Below, piece after piece: positions 1 to 13,000 of a stretch of 64,000 nucleotides of DNA. The notes beneath the pieces are model-generated. The model saw only the letters and a program-made list of their open reading frames with translations, ran no database searches and was not told where the DNA came from. A program made the translations under genes and the position numbers. Source of the stretch: Opisthocomus hoazin (Eukaryota; Chordata; Aves; Opisthocomiformes; Opisthocomidae); NCBI RefSeq assembly GCF_030867145.1, contig NC_134418.1, positions 2,662,802-2,726,801 of the forward strand. The letters are read 5' to 3'. The number at the start of each line of letters is the position of its first letter. Within the stretch, counting starts at the first letter, position 1.

Positions 1-3000
1 GGGCCACCTAGGAGCAGCACAAGTCAATGGCAGAAAACATCTGGACAGAGCCCAGAAAGCCTGGGAAGACATTCAGCATGGAAACAGAGGAAAATAACCA
101 GGACCATCCTCCTTTGCAGTCTGCTGAGGTTTGGAGTCATGCTGCAAAGTCCATGCTCCCGTGGAGGTCTTGGGAAGAGCATGCAACTGCATTATCACTG
201 CTTGACTGCCCAGTGCAAACTCAGGTTGATTTCCAATGCTGAGTCATGAAGTAAGATGGTATGTAAAGGGCAGCATCCCTTACTCATGCATGAGATAGAA
301 GTGTGTGGGAGGAACAAGGGAGCTTTCGGGTTCCCAAGGGCTTTTGTAGGTCTGAAACATACGCAATAAACTTCAAATCAAGATCAGGATGGAGAGGATT
401 ATTCCATGTTTTACTCACTGATCAGTGGAACAATTGGAGCTTGTATCACTGGAGCAGAGAAGTTAGCAAAGTGAGAGTTGGCATGGTTGCTAGTTCTCCT
501 TAGATGTCTTGTTTATGTTCACAGAGTGTGGTCGCAGTAACAGCGTTGCTCATCAGAGACCTGAGTCCTTCATGGACGTCAGACCTTCACAAGTTATGGG
601 GTATGAGCTGCTTTTTCCAGAGGAGGAAACAAATCCTGAGAGTGTATCATCACAAAACTCAGTATGCATGTGAAAGCAATTGACAGTGCCTTCCTCCATG
701 CGTCCAGCGCATTTTATTCAGGTCCCTGTGTCCAAATGCAGTGTGAATAGCTGCATTTAAAAGACCATACATCTCTTCCAAATCACTTTTTGTCATTCTC
801 TCTGGGTGCTGAACAAGGCCCTCAGCATTTCTAGCAGGTTCACTTTTGCTCGTTCTCAGCTTAGCTCACTTCTTGCCCTTGCCTTTCCATCCTCTTGGGC
901 TTTAAAGGCAAATCCCTTCCTCCATAGTGAGCTTGCAGCAGTGGCTTCAGTGCTTCTGTTCCCCACAAAGCTGCATGAAAAGGAAGCCAAGAAACCGATG
1001 CTAATTGTAACGGTAATTAAAAGCCAAGTGTGAATGCTCAGTCAAGGGTCAGCTTGGGTGAAGTGCCAGGCACAGTAGCTGAGTGGCTGTTTCAAGAGTG
1101 GGAACGTGCCTCCTGCCTGAGCTCTCAGCTCTGCAGAGATAATTGCCTCTGGAGCAGTGCTGAGCTGGGAGGACTGCCCAGATTTCAAGCCCTGAGCCAG
1201 GCTCTTCACCTGGAGCCACATGGTAGCAACAGTTTGTCCACATCTTGAACCCAGAGGCTGCATGGCACCACAGCAGGAGCTCAGGGACCAAGACTCAGCC
1301 AAAACTTCCTTTCTGAGATGTTTCTGTCCTTGGGAAGCTGTGCTTGGAACTGTGACAAAGTAGGTGGATGATCCAGGATGAGGTTGGTCTACAGAGGATG
1401 GACCTTCCTTCTGTTGGAACACGTGTGATGGGCACAGCTGCACAGCACATCTTTGTAGAATCTGGGCCTGATCCTTCTACTCTGAGGTGCGAATCAAGAG
1501 TAGCTTCATAGATGCTGTGGAGGTACCCCATAGGCTTTTTGGAAGCTTTTCAGGGGTGAGGGTTCCTTGATTATTTCTATTTTATTAGTCTTATTAATAC
1601 ATATTTTATTAGAGTTGTTACCTGGAGGTCATTTCCAGGGTCCCAACTTTTCTGGAGTTCAGTGCTTCAGACACCCTGAATACTGGCCTCACCTCCCCCT
1701 TTCTTTCCTTCACTCCCCTTCATTTTACTCCAGACCTTTTCAAAATGTCTGAATCCACCCGTATAAAACTGGTATGAGATCAGAACATAGTACAGTGGCA
1801 TTTAACTGCCTTTTCAGCTATCCTCCATCCTGATGTTATACGTCAGGTTCATCTTCTCTTTGAACCCTCCCAGACATGCTCTCCCACTGACATCCTCTGG
1901 AGCAGTGTTTACTCCACTCTCCCTGAAGAGCAGATCCAAGCTGACCAGCCACCAGTTAATCAAATGCCCTTCTGAGTAGCTTGGCTATTTGACAACAATA
2001 CATCTGAACGAACGTTTTGAAAAATATTACTGCAGGAAACCTTCCTCTCCTCCATCCCACTGTGGTGGCATTGTTCATGTGCTTCCGTAGTCCATTGTAC
2101 GGCAACAAAAATGGCTCTCCTCTCTCCTATTTACATGAACAAGGATTTACCAAAAATGCTCATTTTCTAAGAGGCTACAGGAAAAGTGTTTCAATGAGAT
2201 GGAATTACAATAACTTGGTAAGAAAACTTTACATTACTCAGGGCTACCAATGAGATCACTCTCAACTGAAGCAGATATTCAGAGGAATATTTTCTTTGTT
2301 ACCACTGGGTCATGGGAAAGAGCTATAGTCCTAATTTCTCGAGGTAATTGTGGCTCTTGGGGCTCTCTTGGAAGAGGTAGAAGATTAGTCTGAATTTCTT
2401 GGCCAGTTTTGAATGAGGTGATCACATTTTGTCTCTGGGGAAGAACAGGCTTTTCAATAACTTTAGAGCACCTGTCCCCAAGTCAACGTCTGTGCATTTC
2501 TGTAATGATACAATGTGAAAAATGCACATTGCCAAGTTTTTGTATAGCATCCGCAGAAGAGAACAAGATGTAGTTTCTCTCTGTTAAAGAGAGTGCAAGA
2601 GTATGTGGCTTAGTAATAAAGTCTCTGGGTCCAGCTTTGGTGGATAGCTACACACAAACCAGTTGAGAAAGTGCCTGCCCACAAATGCAGCCAACTGGTG
2701 TCAGAGGTTCCAGTATCCTGTGAGGGAAACAACAAGATTTTATGAATCAAGATGAGATGGATCCAACTAGCAAAGCCAAAGCAGCCGCCATTAGAAAGTC
2801 AGGTTTCTTCTGCCTGTAACCAAGTTATTTCCTGCCAGTCAAGCAAGAAAGAGCAGTATCGCAGATACCACCTTGCTGGTTAATACAGTGTTATCCAAGT
2901 CATTTTGGATCATCGAATGCTGGATATAGACAATGCCACAGGCTATTGTAAATCTGCATAATTGGTACTTAACCAGTAATAGTGGAATCAGTTATAGCCG

Positions 3001-6000
3001 TAATTAAGAGCGAGAAATTTCAGTGTTTATTACATCGGTATAATGAGGACTGATCCTCTCTCAATTTGAAGTGGAGTAACTCTGCCATCAGCCACCACCA
3101 GAAGGTCTCCAATCTGCACAAAGTGGCACAGCTTCTTGGACGGTGATAGCAACTCTGTGGTGGTGAGACACTGACTTGCCACCAGGTGAGGATCAGACCT
3201 TCCGCTGTGTGCTCCTACTCAGGCAGAGCAGAGCTCAGAAAAGCCATGTAGGAGTAAAGAAAACATCTTTTTGCCTGTTCTCATACTCTGAGCCTCTTCC
3301 AGGAAAAGACCAAGCAGTAGGCGATAACAACTCTTTGGGCTGACATGGGGAGGGCGGGCCTGTGATTGAGATATAGGTCTCCAGGGACGACAACAGTTGA
3401 AGTCTTTCCAATTAGCACTTTGGATTGGAGTCAAGAGCTGTCAGGGCTTTAATTTACTAACCTGTGTCCCTCTCCCTATATATCCATGTGACAGCTCATT
3501 CGTTTAAGGTTGATGGAGTGCATGGTTGGCCTCTAACTGTTCTCCCATCCATCTCCCTCCCCAATTTGCTTCCTCAAGAACGTTTTCCAAAGGGGAATTT
3601 CCATGGCTTGTAGACACCCAGGTCAATTTATGCTAAACAGTTATACCTGCTGAAAAACAAAAGCTCAAGTTTGTCTGAGGCCCTTTTATGCGCTGAGGTG
3701 GGGATGTTGGTTGGTGTCCATCACCGTAGAGAGGAGACAATTTTTTTATCAAGTCTATGTTGAGCAAGTTGGTTGGATATCAGCAAAATATGGGAGCTCT
3801 GTTGATCTTGTTTGTCCAGCGTCAAAATAAGGGTTAAAAAAATTGCATTCTGGTTAAGTGTTGCCTGAGAGGGCCTGGCACTTTGGCCCAGAGGATAGAC
3901 TTCCTCAGAATACAGGTGTATTGCATGTTCACCATTCGGGTGCTTTGTGCAGGGTAGTCTCTCACCTGTGTCCCAGTAACCAGCATCTCCTACCAGCATC
4001 AACACTGCATCACTGCTGGGATGAACATGGACACCCTTCCCTTTTTGTTTTTTGAGGAAGAATTAAATGTCACCAGCTGCTGAGCGTGGCACGAGCAGTA
4101 AATATAGCCCAAGGTTCAAGAATACACCCAAGTCCGAATACTGCCAGTAACCTCCCGAGATTCTTTGGCAATAGCAGGAGGACAGCCAAACCCAACAAAC
4201 CATTAGCAGATATGCCATAGAAACCCTTTTCTTAGCCTCGACATTTCCTTCCATGTATAACCCACTCTACATCCTCATTAAATCTCATGGTTTCCTACCC
4301 AGAGCTGTCATTGTGCCTGTATTTTCAGAGTGCAGCAAATTTCTCAAAGACGTTAGACAAGAATATAGCTGAAAGGGTCTTCTATCTAGAAAGGACCATT
4401 ATCATTTTTCTTAAAGCACCCATAATCCAGACTACCAGGCCTTATCTGACCTACTATCAATCCCAGAAACCGGTTCTACTTGAATCTTCCCTAATACTAA
4501 ACACCCTCAGCCTAGATGCCCACTCCTGAGCCAGTCATCAACAGTGGGGTTCCTCTTGCCAAGTAGACAGGTGTGTGATGTAGTAGTCTCCACTGGAGCT
4601 CCCTTTGCAGCCATTGGGGCAAAACAGGATACAAGCCATCTGGTCTATTTTAGAAATTTACTTAGGGGGCAGTAAGTCATTCATAGAAGTACCCATTTTG
4701 CTCCCTTGATTAGAAATGGAGGGTGGGTGGCTAATTCAGATAGAGATGTGTACATTGATTTAAAGTCTCAGAGGTTTAAAGTTTAAAGACTTCAGATGAT
4801 GTGAATCCAAATGACCATGGTTACAACATAAATAGGAAGGAAATTAATGATTATCATGAAATAAAGAACAAGAATAAAAATACAGTGCCAAGACCACATG
4901 TTCTGCTATTAAACAGGCATCACAGGTCAGCTTCCCAGCTGGTGGGAACCTGCTACCTCTTTTAACTTCCATACTTCTTGGCCAATGAACCTAAGTACCA
5001 AAAAGAAGCTGGGAGGAGGTAGAACAAGAGCAATGCGAGGATTAGTTTGAAGATCAGTGGAACATCCCACAGCTTCTCAGTGCTGGTGAGATTTCAAGGG
5101 CACAAAGATACTTGTGCTTCAGTGGAGACCGAGGGGAAGCAAATCCCTCATGGTCCTTTGTGCCTCTGAATCTTTCCTATTCAGCTGTATTACAATAAAA
5201 CCTACAGTAAACTGAGACCTGGGAGGGGGAGCAGGGATCAGAAAGCGGTGAGCAAGATCAGTCTTGTCGGTTGTTAGACTGACAAGAATAATGGAAAGGA
5301 GGAGGAGAGGGCACGAGAGAATACAAAAGCATTAGGCAGAAATTCTATGAAGCTTATGCAACCTAGAATAAAAATGTGACTTGCGCGAAGTGCCGTTTAA
5401 CCTCACGCCCCTGTGACTAATGAATTTTCAAAGCTGGGGGATAAAGAAAAACCGAAACACAACAACAACAGCAAAAAAGCTTCAGCAACCCACAATTAGC
5501 TGGCAAGCAGCAAAAGGACAGTGTTTTCCCCAGTCTACTTTGCAACGATTTTTCAGCAGTGTATCTTAGGGGGCATCAGTGGGAGATGGGCAGGCTCGGC
5601 ACAGGACTTTAATTCTCAGGCATTGTCTGACTGATAAAGATTTTAATTGGAGTGTTTATGTTTCCAGTCCTCCAGCACACAGATCTGCTCTGATAATGTG
5701 TTTTAAGGGACCAGAGGTAACATTTGGAAGATAAATGTAGTGTCAGCTGCCCACTGGGTTACACAGACGTTACGGCCCACTGAGGATTTGTTATCCATTG
5801 TATTTTGAGGGCTTTAATGAGTTTTCCAGGCATCCACCTCTGGTTTTATGGAACTTTGCCTCTTTCCTCTGCTTTTAGACACCAGACTGGATTATCATCT
5901 GATGTCAATCAAGACACTTTCCTTGACTGGCTTATGTGGACAGTCAGGTAGGATCTTGAACAGCAGAGTTACTCTGAAAACAGGACACGAGTGTTGCTGC

Positions 6001-9000
6001 TCTTATTACAGCCTGAGTCCAGCAGCTTTCATAGACAGCGGTGCTGAGAAGGTAAGGGTCTGGGAAGAGAAGCAGCCCTTCGTTTTCAGCTACAGGAGAG
6101 AGACCATATCTACAAAGTGAAAGGAGTCACCCTCTGCCTGATCTAATAGCCCATGTGGCCATCAGTGTCTCTGAAACCATGGGTCAGAGGAGGGCAGATG
6201 GAAGAAATTCGTGGTTCACTTCCAATATCCAACGGTGAAATCAAGTTTTGGTCCCTAGCCAGCACCGGTTCTTGTTTGAGGATAGGATTGCCTGGGCAGT
6301 GACCTGTGGTTGTTTCAAACACAGTTTTGGAGCACCCAGCAGTGCTAATTCAGGGAAGGCTGCAGGCACTTGACTATGAATCTGGCCTTAGCAGGGGGCA
6401 GGAGGGTCATTCCCTCCCCGGTAAGCACAGGCAGTGTCCCACAGCATTTGTTTTCGCTGTCTCCAGATACTTGATTAGCATGAGAAAGTTGGTCCAACAC
6501 AGATTTATTTATTTTAAGTGAATGTGGGACATGTTCCAAAGTGCCACATTGACAGCCTGGGAAAGCATGGTCCTGCATTTACCCTCAAAACAGGGACAGG
6601 AGAGATAATAGCTCTACAGTCTCAGTCTTCTCTGCCCACTGTCTTCAGTGAGGGGCTACCTGTTAGAAAGATGCACCTCCAGGTAGACAAATATTATCCC
6701 TCACCTCTTACAGTCAATCTGCAGCTGCTTCATGGCAGCTTGCTGGGATATCTCCTCTCCAGACTGAAATCATTTCAGACGAGTGAGAAGCTCATTTGGG
6801 TCTTTACAGCTGGATTTTGACAGCAATCTAACAGCAAACAGTGCTGGCGCCCGCCAGTTTGTCCCCCTGAGAGTCCACGTTCATCTAAAAAAGGAAGAAC
6901 ACCAAAAGGAATGTTTTCCCTGCAGAGGTGATAGGAGGTGAATATTTTTTTCCGAGATTTCTGGTCTGTTCTGGCTGTTTCCTTACAGCTTACCAGAGGC
7001 GTCAGACTCATTTGAGCTTGGGAACATGGAGACATGAAATATTGAAAATTGGCATTGGCTTTATTTTCTGACTTCCAAAGGCAGTCCAAAAGGAAAAATC
7101 AGACTCTGAAGATTTATATGCTCTGTGAATAAGCAGTGAGCAGAGCTTTTAATTGATCACAGTTCATTTAAAGTGAGAGCTGAGCAAAGCTGGGGCTCTT
7201 GAAGTGTCAGGACTAACAAAGATACACTTCCACATGCCCTTGGAAATATCAGTGCTCTTGGCAAGGTCCTCTGCTCCTGGAAAACCCTTCCTCCTAGCAA
7301 TATACCTCAACTTAAGATCCCTCAGAGAAGACTGTGCTGAGGCACGGCGCACATACGCGTTCTCTTGGGTAGATGCCGTGTCTAACAAACCGATGTCTTC
7401 TCAGTCTCTTTGTGGCTGTATCTAATGAATGCGTTGCCCTCTCTCTTTGATGCAATTATAGAGAGACGTGTGGAAAACCAGCAGAATAATGGCAGTTTCG
7501 CAACAAGGGGAAGATTTACTTTAACCCAGACGATTATCCAATTTGAACTGCAGTCTGTGAAAGTGCTGGCTGCAGAGGGATGCTAAAAAGAGGATTTTCT
7601 CAAAGAAACAACGAGGCTCTACTTTGCAACCCACCCCTGACACAGCCCTTGGGTAATTCACTCTCCTTTTCTTCCTTCCAGCTGGTTTAAGAGCTGGGGT
7701 GGCCACTGGTCGCTGTCCATTGGATCTGGCTGCTGGTCTGCTCCCACACCTGGGCACTGTGCTGTGCCAGATCCTGATGGGTCAAATGTGCTTCCGATGA
7801 CGGGTCGAGCTCTGCAGTCCTTCTGGGGTCACTGCCTTGGGCTTTTGCTCAGGAAAAAGTTTAACGTCATTTCTCCCCTCTTTTCCCCCCTTCCCCCCAT
7901 ACAAAGGGAGTGATCTCTTCCCTATCATTTTAGACTGTAATCATCAAATCTTGACTGTTCTCACTGTTGCTGGATGATCAGCAAACTCCAAAGGAAGAAA
8001 GCAGAAATTAAAAGTTGATGACTGTCTTGGACCAAATGTTATGTAGAGTCCAGTGAGTCATTTTTCACAAAGAATTAATTCAATTAAAAGTGGAGGGATG
8101 GGGGCAGTGTGTTATTTGTGAATATGGGTTGAGTGTAGCTGATGGCTTCAGCTGAAAATAAAAGTATGGGGATGATGGAAGGGAAATGTCAAAATGTTTC
8201 TTTTCAACCTGTCTTATGTTTCACATCAGAAACACCAGAGCAATTTCAAAGCAAAACCTTTCAGCTTCTATTCGTCATTTCAAAATGGAATTTCTCCCAG
8301 AATGGACCTGTTTATTTTTAATAACTTAGAAATGAAGAAAAAAATTTAATTAGGTGGCCAAGGGAAATGTTTTGGGTTGATCCTAATTGGTGTTTTTTTA
8401 TTTTATTTTTGATTTCTCTGAAAAGGAGGAGGGAAATAGTGGGGCCTGACTTATACCAGCTGTTTATTATTGATTTTCCAGTAAAGCCAGGGACCTGAAA
8501 AAGAATGATTCCCAAGCCCTGAACCTTGCTCTGAACCATGCTGTATCTCTCGGTAGCGTGGGTGGAGTACTGTTTCCTGATTTTAAATAGTCTGTGCTTA
8601 TAGACAGTCATTGAAAATATAAAAATTTGGGAGAAAAACAGAGAAGAAGAAAAGCTTTCTGAACTTCTCACCAACTTCCTGGATGTCGACAGTCCTCAAC
8701 TCTGCTGGGGTTTCAGCTGGAAGCACACCAGTCCTTAGAAGATGGGCAGGACTGGAGACAGCGCTGGGGCAAGGTGCTAGATGTGGTAAGAGTAAGGCAA
8801 CGAGCAGGGAGCCTTGGGGTCACTTTAATGAGAATGACACCATGCCACTGCCAGCTTGTTCCCTTCCCACAGTAGAAGCAGCATCAGGGAAGGAAAGAGC
8901 TCAGCTTACATCAGATCTCTGAGGAGAGCACCTCTGCCCATAGCTCTTCATCTGATCCCACTATCCTGGTTTTCTCTCCTGTGAATGGGGCAGTGAGCAC

Positions 9001-9273
9001 AGAAAAGGAACAAGATCTGCTCCCTCAGGGTGTCTTGTGCTCACACAGTGTCCAGCGCCTCCCAGGACTTGCAGTCTCTATTTAAATACGCTCACAAGAG
9101 CATGCTGACTTGTGTATGCTTCCTACTGAGACCTGCAGTACAACCTGCAGGGTCTGGCCCAGAATCTGGTGGGCAGACAACATCCAAAAATTGCTACTAA
9201 AAAAGCAGCCCAAATGCCTGAGTTCTGGTCTCATGTCAGTTGTGAATGTGGCTCATCTTCCTTGCAGATTTCA
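1..9273. other. Unique non-coding sequence, no gene recognised
   Basis: Open frames are all short (118 codons at most), overlap on both strands and show no domain motif or recognisable family. No CR1 tail, LTR end or tRNA-like cloverleaf was noticed. A C/T-rich patch at about 7875-7905 is low complexity. One exon-like segment (5879-6051) is entered separately. The interval is best called intergenic, or intron of a gene outside the window. Confidence 0.6.
5879..6051 (+). other. Exon-like segment bounded by good splice signals
   Basis: A strong polypyrimidine tract and TTTTAG acceptor end at 5878. A GTAGGA donor occurs at 5948 and a better GTAAGG donor at 6052, giving possible exons of 69 or 173 bases. 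One frame is open throughout (5848-6120) and encodes a cysteine- and leucine-containing peptide that I do not recognise. It could be a non-coding RNA exon or chance. There is no other evidence of transcription. Confidence 0.15.
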
Positions 9274-10030
9274 GAGAATCACAGAATCACAGAATCACAG
9301 AATGTTCAGGGTTGGAAGGGACTTCTGTGGGTCATCTAGTCCAACCCTCCTGTCGAAGCAGGGTTGCCTACAGCAGGCTGCACAGGACCTTGTCCAGGCG
9401 GGTCTTGAATATCTCCAGAGAAGGAGACTCCACAGCCTCCCTGGGCAGCCTGGGCCAGGGCTCCGTCACCCTCAGAGGGAAGAAGTCCTTCCTCATGTTC
9501 AGACGGAACTTCCTCTGCTTCAATTTGTGCCCGTTGCCCCTTGTCCTGTCACTGGGCACCACTGGAAAGACTCTGGCCCCGTCCTCCTGACACCCACACT
9601 TGATACATTTGTAAGCATATCTAAGGTCCCCTCTCAGCCTTCTCTTCAGACTGGACAAGCCCAGCTCCCTCAGCCTCTCCTCGTAGGAGAGATGCTCCAG
9701 TCCCCTCACCAACCTCGTAGCCCTCCACCAGACACTCTCCAGTAGCTCCTCATCTTTCTTGAACTGGGGAGCCCAGCACTGGACACAGGACTCCAGATGA
9801 GGCCTTACTAGGGCAGAGCAGAGGGGGAGGAGAACCTCCCTCGACCTGCTGGCCACACTCCTCCTAATGCACCCCAGGATCTCATTGGCCTTCTTGGCAG
9901 CCAGGGCACACTGCTGGCTCATGGTCAACCTGTCGTCCACCAGGACACCCAGGTCTCTCTCCGCAGAGCTGCTCTCCAGCAGGTCCGTCCCAAGCCTGTA
10001 CTGATGCATGGGCCTCCATGTTGTCCATTC
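9274..10030 (-). mobile_element. CR1 LINE, 5'-truncated, minus strand
   Basis: On the minus strand this copy keeps the end of ORF2 (reverse transcriptase C-terminal region), the short 3' UTR and the octamer tail. The plus-strand sequence begins with four AGAATCAC-type units at 9274-9300, the reverse complement of the CR1 ATTCTGTG tail. The reading frame is uninterrupted from about 10057 down to 9368. It includes the CR1 hallmarks [54 protein letters not shown] and VVPSDRTRGNGHKLKQRKF. It is the longest and best-preserved CR1 reading frame in the window, so it is relatively young. The catalytic part of reverse transcriptase and all of ORF1 are missing, so it cannot move by itself. The upstream boundary (10010-10045) is approximate. 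Confidence 0.95.
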
Positions 10031-13000
10031 CAGATTGCAGCAGCCAGGTATACCCACAGCCTTTTATTTAAAGAACTGGGCTTATTTCCATCTTTTTCTA
10101 GGTCTTTCATTCCATCCTCCTCCCTATCCTCCTCCCAAAAACTTCTGAATCCGTTTACCTGTTTCAACCAGTTTCAAAGCAGAGGGAGCACTCTCAGAGC
10201 TATCAAAGCTTGGGAAAAACTGCAAGGTAGGGGACAGAGACCCATAAGCTCAGAAGGGACGAGTGAAACACAGTCTCCTGTATTAGACACCAGAGAATCA
10301 GTGGCAGGTAAGAGACCCTAAATGTATTCCAAATGTAGAAAGAAAATCAGTCAACCGTGAGAAAGAGACTGGGCAATGCCCATGGACAAAGGTCCTGGTC
10401 TTCACAGTTGTAATCAAGGAGAGAAAGTGGGTTTTGTTCTCAAACATAGAGATTTATTTGCGGAGGGAGGCAGTTGACTGAGGAAAGGTGTTCACATCTC
10501 ATGACCTTGAGCCTCTGTACTTTCCTGCTCATACCGTTCAACAACACAACTCAGCCTAGTTTTCAGGCACTTAGGACATGTTTTAGGATCCTTCCCAAAG
10601 CACAAGGCTGTATTGGCCTTTTTGGCTCTGGGCTTTGCTTCACCTTTGCTCAGTATATCACAGCACAGGTCAGACTTCAGTGCCGAGCTCCTCAGGATCT
10701 CACTTAGTCTACTGTCAAGACCCGAGGAGTTTGAGGATGTCCAAGATGTCCTGCTGACACCAGGAGTAATTTTTTGTGATAGTTTTCTACAGGCGGACCA
10801 GGTCCAAAGCAGGATCTGACACGCTGACATTAAGAGATGATGGTGTAAACACTTCCCTCATCACACCAATGGGGAGGTGGCGGCTCTCAGCAGCAGTAGT
10901 GGGAAGGTGGAAAAAGAAGATTTCCAGCCACCCCAATGCAAACCTCCTCTGTAAATCTCCCTTGAAGAGTCAGACATATGCTGGGGCTGTTAGCACTAAA
11001 ATTAGAGCAATCTGGGATTTCCTCTTCTGACACATTTGCATTCTCCTGAGAGAGGACTCTGTTCTGTGCCCTGTCAACTCAGCATCGAACCTGTGCTCAA
11101 CACCTCTTCCTCCCTACTCACACCCTTTTTTTATATATGTAAAAGGAAAGACAGGAAAGGAAGAAAAAAAAAAAAAAACAACAAACCAAGAAATACCATT
11201 AAGCAAACCGTTGCTTCTGCAGCCCCAGAGGGAATGCACAAAAAAAGAGGATCTTTGGAGGCGAAAGATCAGCTAAGCCGGCAAAAATTCTTTGCACTGA
11301 GGCTGCGAGCTGCAAAGTTTCCCACTCTTGCTCTCAGTCTGGATTCTGGGCAGCTGCACCACAAAAAAAAAAAGCTTGCAAACTAATCAAGCCATACTAT
11401 GTGCTGCTTCTAGAGAACACTTTGAGGTAATTGCTCTTCTGTAATGTCTGTCGGGGAAAAAGAAAGACATCTTTTTACATGTGCATTTTATTTTACAGCT
11501 TTACAGAGAGGACTAAAATGGACCAGGGGAAAGGGGGTTGGTACTCACCTTGAGTGCATGTTGACTCCAGTGGAGCTGGTGGATATACACTCATTTATGA
11601 TGGCTAAGAAACAAGGCCTGGGGTTCTCGTTATATAGACAACATTGAACTCTGATTTATTGTTCCCCAGGAATGAAGGGAGGGAGACGGATGGTTAGCCA
11701 GAATAAAATCCAGATAAATAGGAGGAGAAAGTCATCTGGGGTCAACTGGTACCGCTAAAGTTTCAGGACAAGGAACTTGTTTACTGTGGCACATCCTCTT
11801 CCTTCAGCACCATCAAGGAGTAAAGGAGTCCTCCCTTTTCAGGGTCATGTAACGGGGCGATGGAGCCGGTGGTGGGAGTAAAGCCAGGTCTGCACAGGTG
11901 ATGGAGACTGCATCCACTCTGTGCCCCGTGCAGCAAGACAAGGAGATCAGTATGGCTGAAGAGACTCGGTATGGCTGAGAAGCCCCTCCAAGCTCTGGAT
12001 ATTAGCTGGGGTATGATGGTGGGGGAAGGTCACACAAAACCCCACACAGACATTGGTGGGAGATATGTTTGCAAGAGGGCCTGGCTTGGAGACTCACAGA
12101 GCTTTGGGAGGAGATGTTGGATTCACTGAGTCCAGATCTGCTCTGGATTTTCCTCTTGAATTTACTCTTGAACATGGCATAGCTGTCTCTTGGCACAGCT
12201 GTGGGCTGGCCCTGCAAATATGATAGCCCTGAGCTCAACGCCAGCCTCCGGGGTGGAAAAGAACTGGCAAAACTGTGTGTGCCAATAGCACTCTGGAACT
12301 TGCAAGCTCTGACTTCCTAGTAAAATTTAGGAGCCTTTACCATTTTCTAGATAAAAGACAGCATAAGACAAAGAGATCTTCCTGTATTCCCTGGCATGGA
12401 AAAAAAAATGCGACAATAAACCAGAAATTGTAGTACAACTACCTTCATAGACAGCAATAGCAGCTGACCATGAGATACAACCCCATGGGCAACCAGACAC
12501 TTCATTCATGGAGCAAAGCTTGGAAAACGCGTATTGACACACAGCTCCAGGAGTGACCCTTAGGAAATGCTGCCCTGGAACATGAGGGGATCCTAAACCA
12601 ACCCATCAAAGGGAGTTGTCCTCACCATTAACGCAGGGATTTCCAATATCAGAAGAAAACCCAGAGTCTATAGACCACATTGTTTAGTCTGGCCAGGCAT
12701 TATGGGTTGTGTCTGGGCAATGTTGGATTGAACAGCTGAGATATATAGGACATTGGGCTAAGTGAACATAAATGTATATTCTGGCTTTTCCATCTGAGCG
12801 TGCATCTTGACAAGACCAGAAAATCAATGGCAGAAATAAGCAGAAGGAAGACCCTTTAATGGGAACCAGAGATTTTGAAGAAAACCACAGTTCGACTATG
12901 GTGCCAAAGAATCAGGCTCTCTGATAAGTGGTGTCACTTGAGGACCAGGGGGAGAATCGAACCCCTTTCCCTTTGAACCACAGAAGGATCTTTAGGAGTA

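Noticed and set aside
9110-9745. Plus-strand 211-codon open frame over the first CR1 copy
   Set aside because: Antisense shadow of the CR1 reading frame. The peptide is the reverse-complement translation of the LINE.
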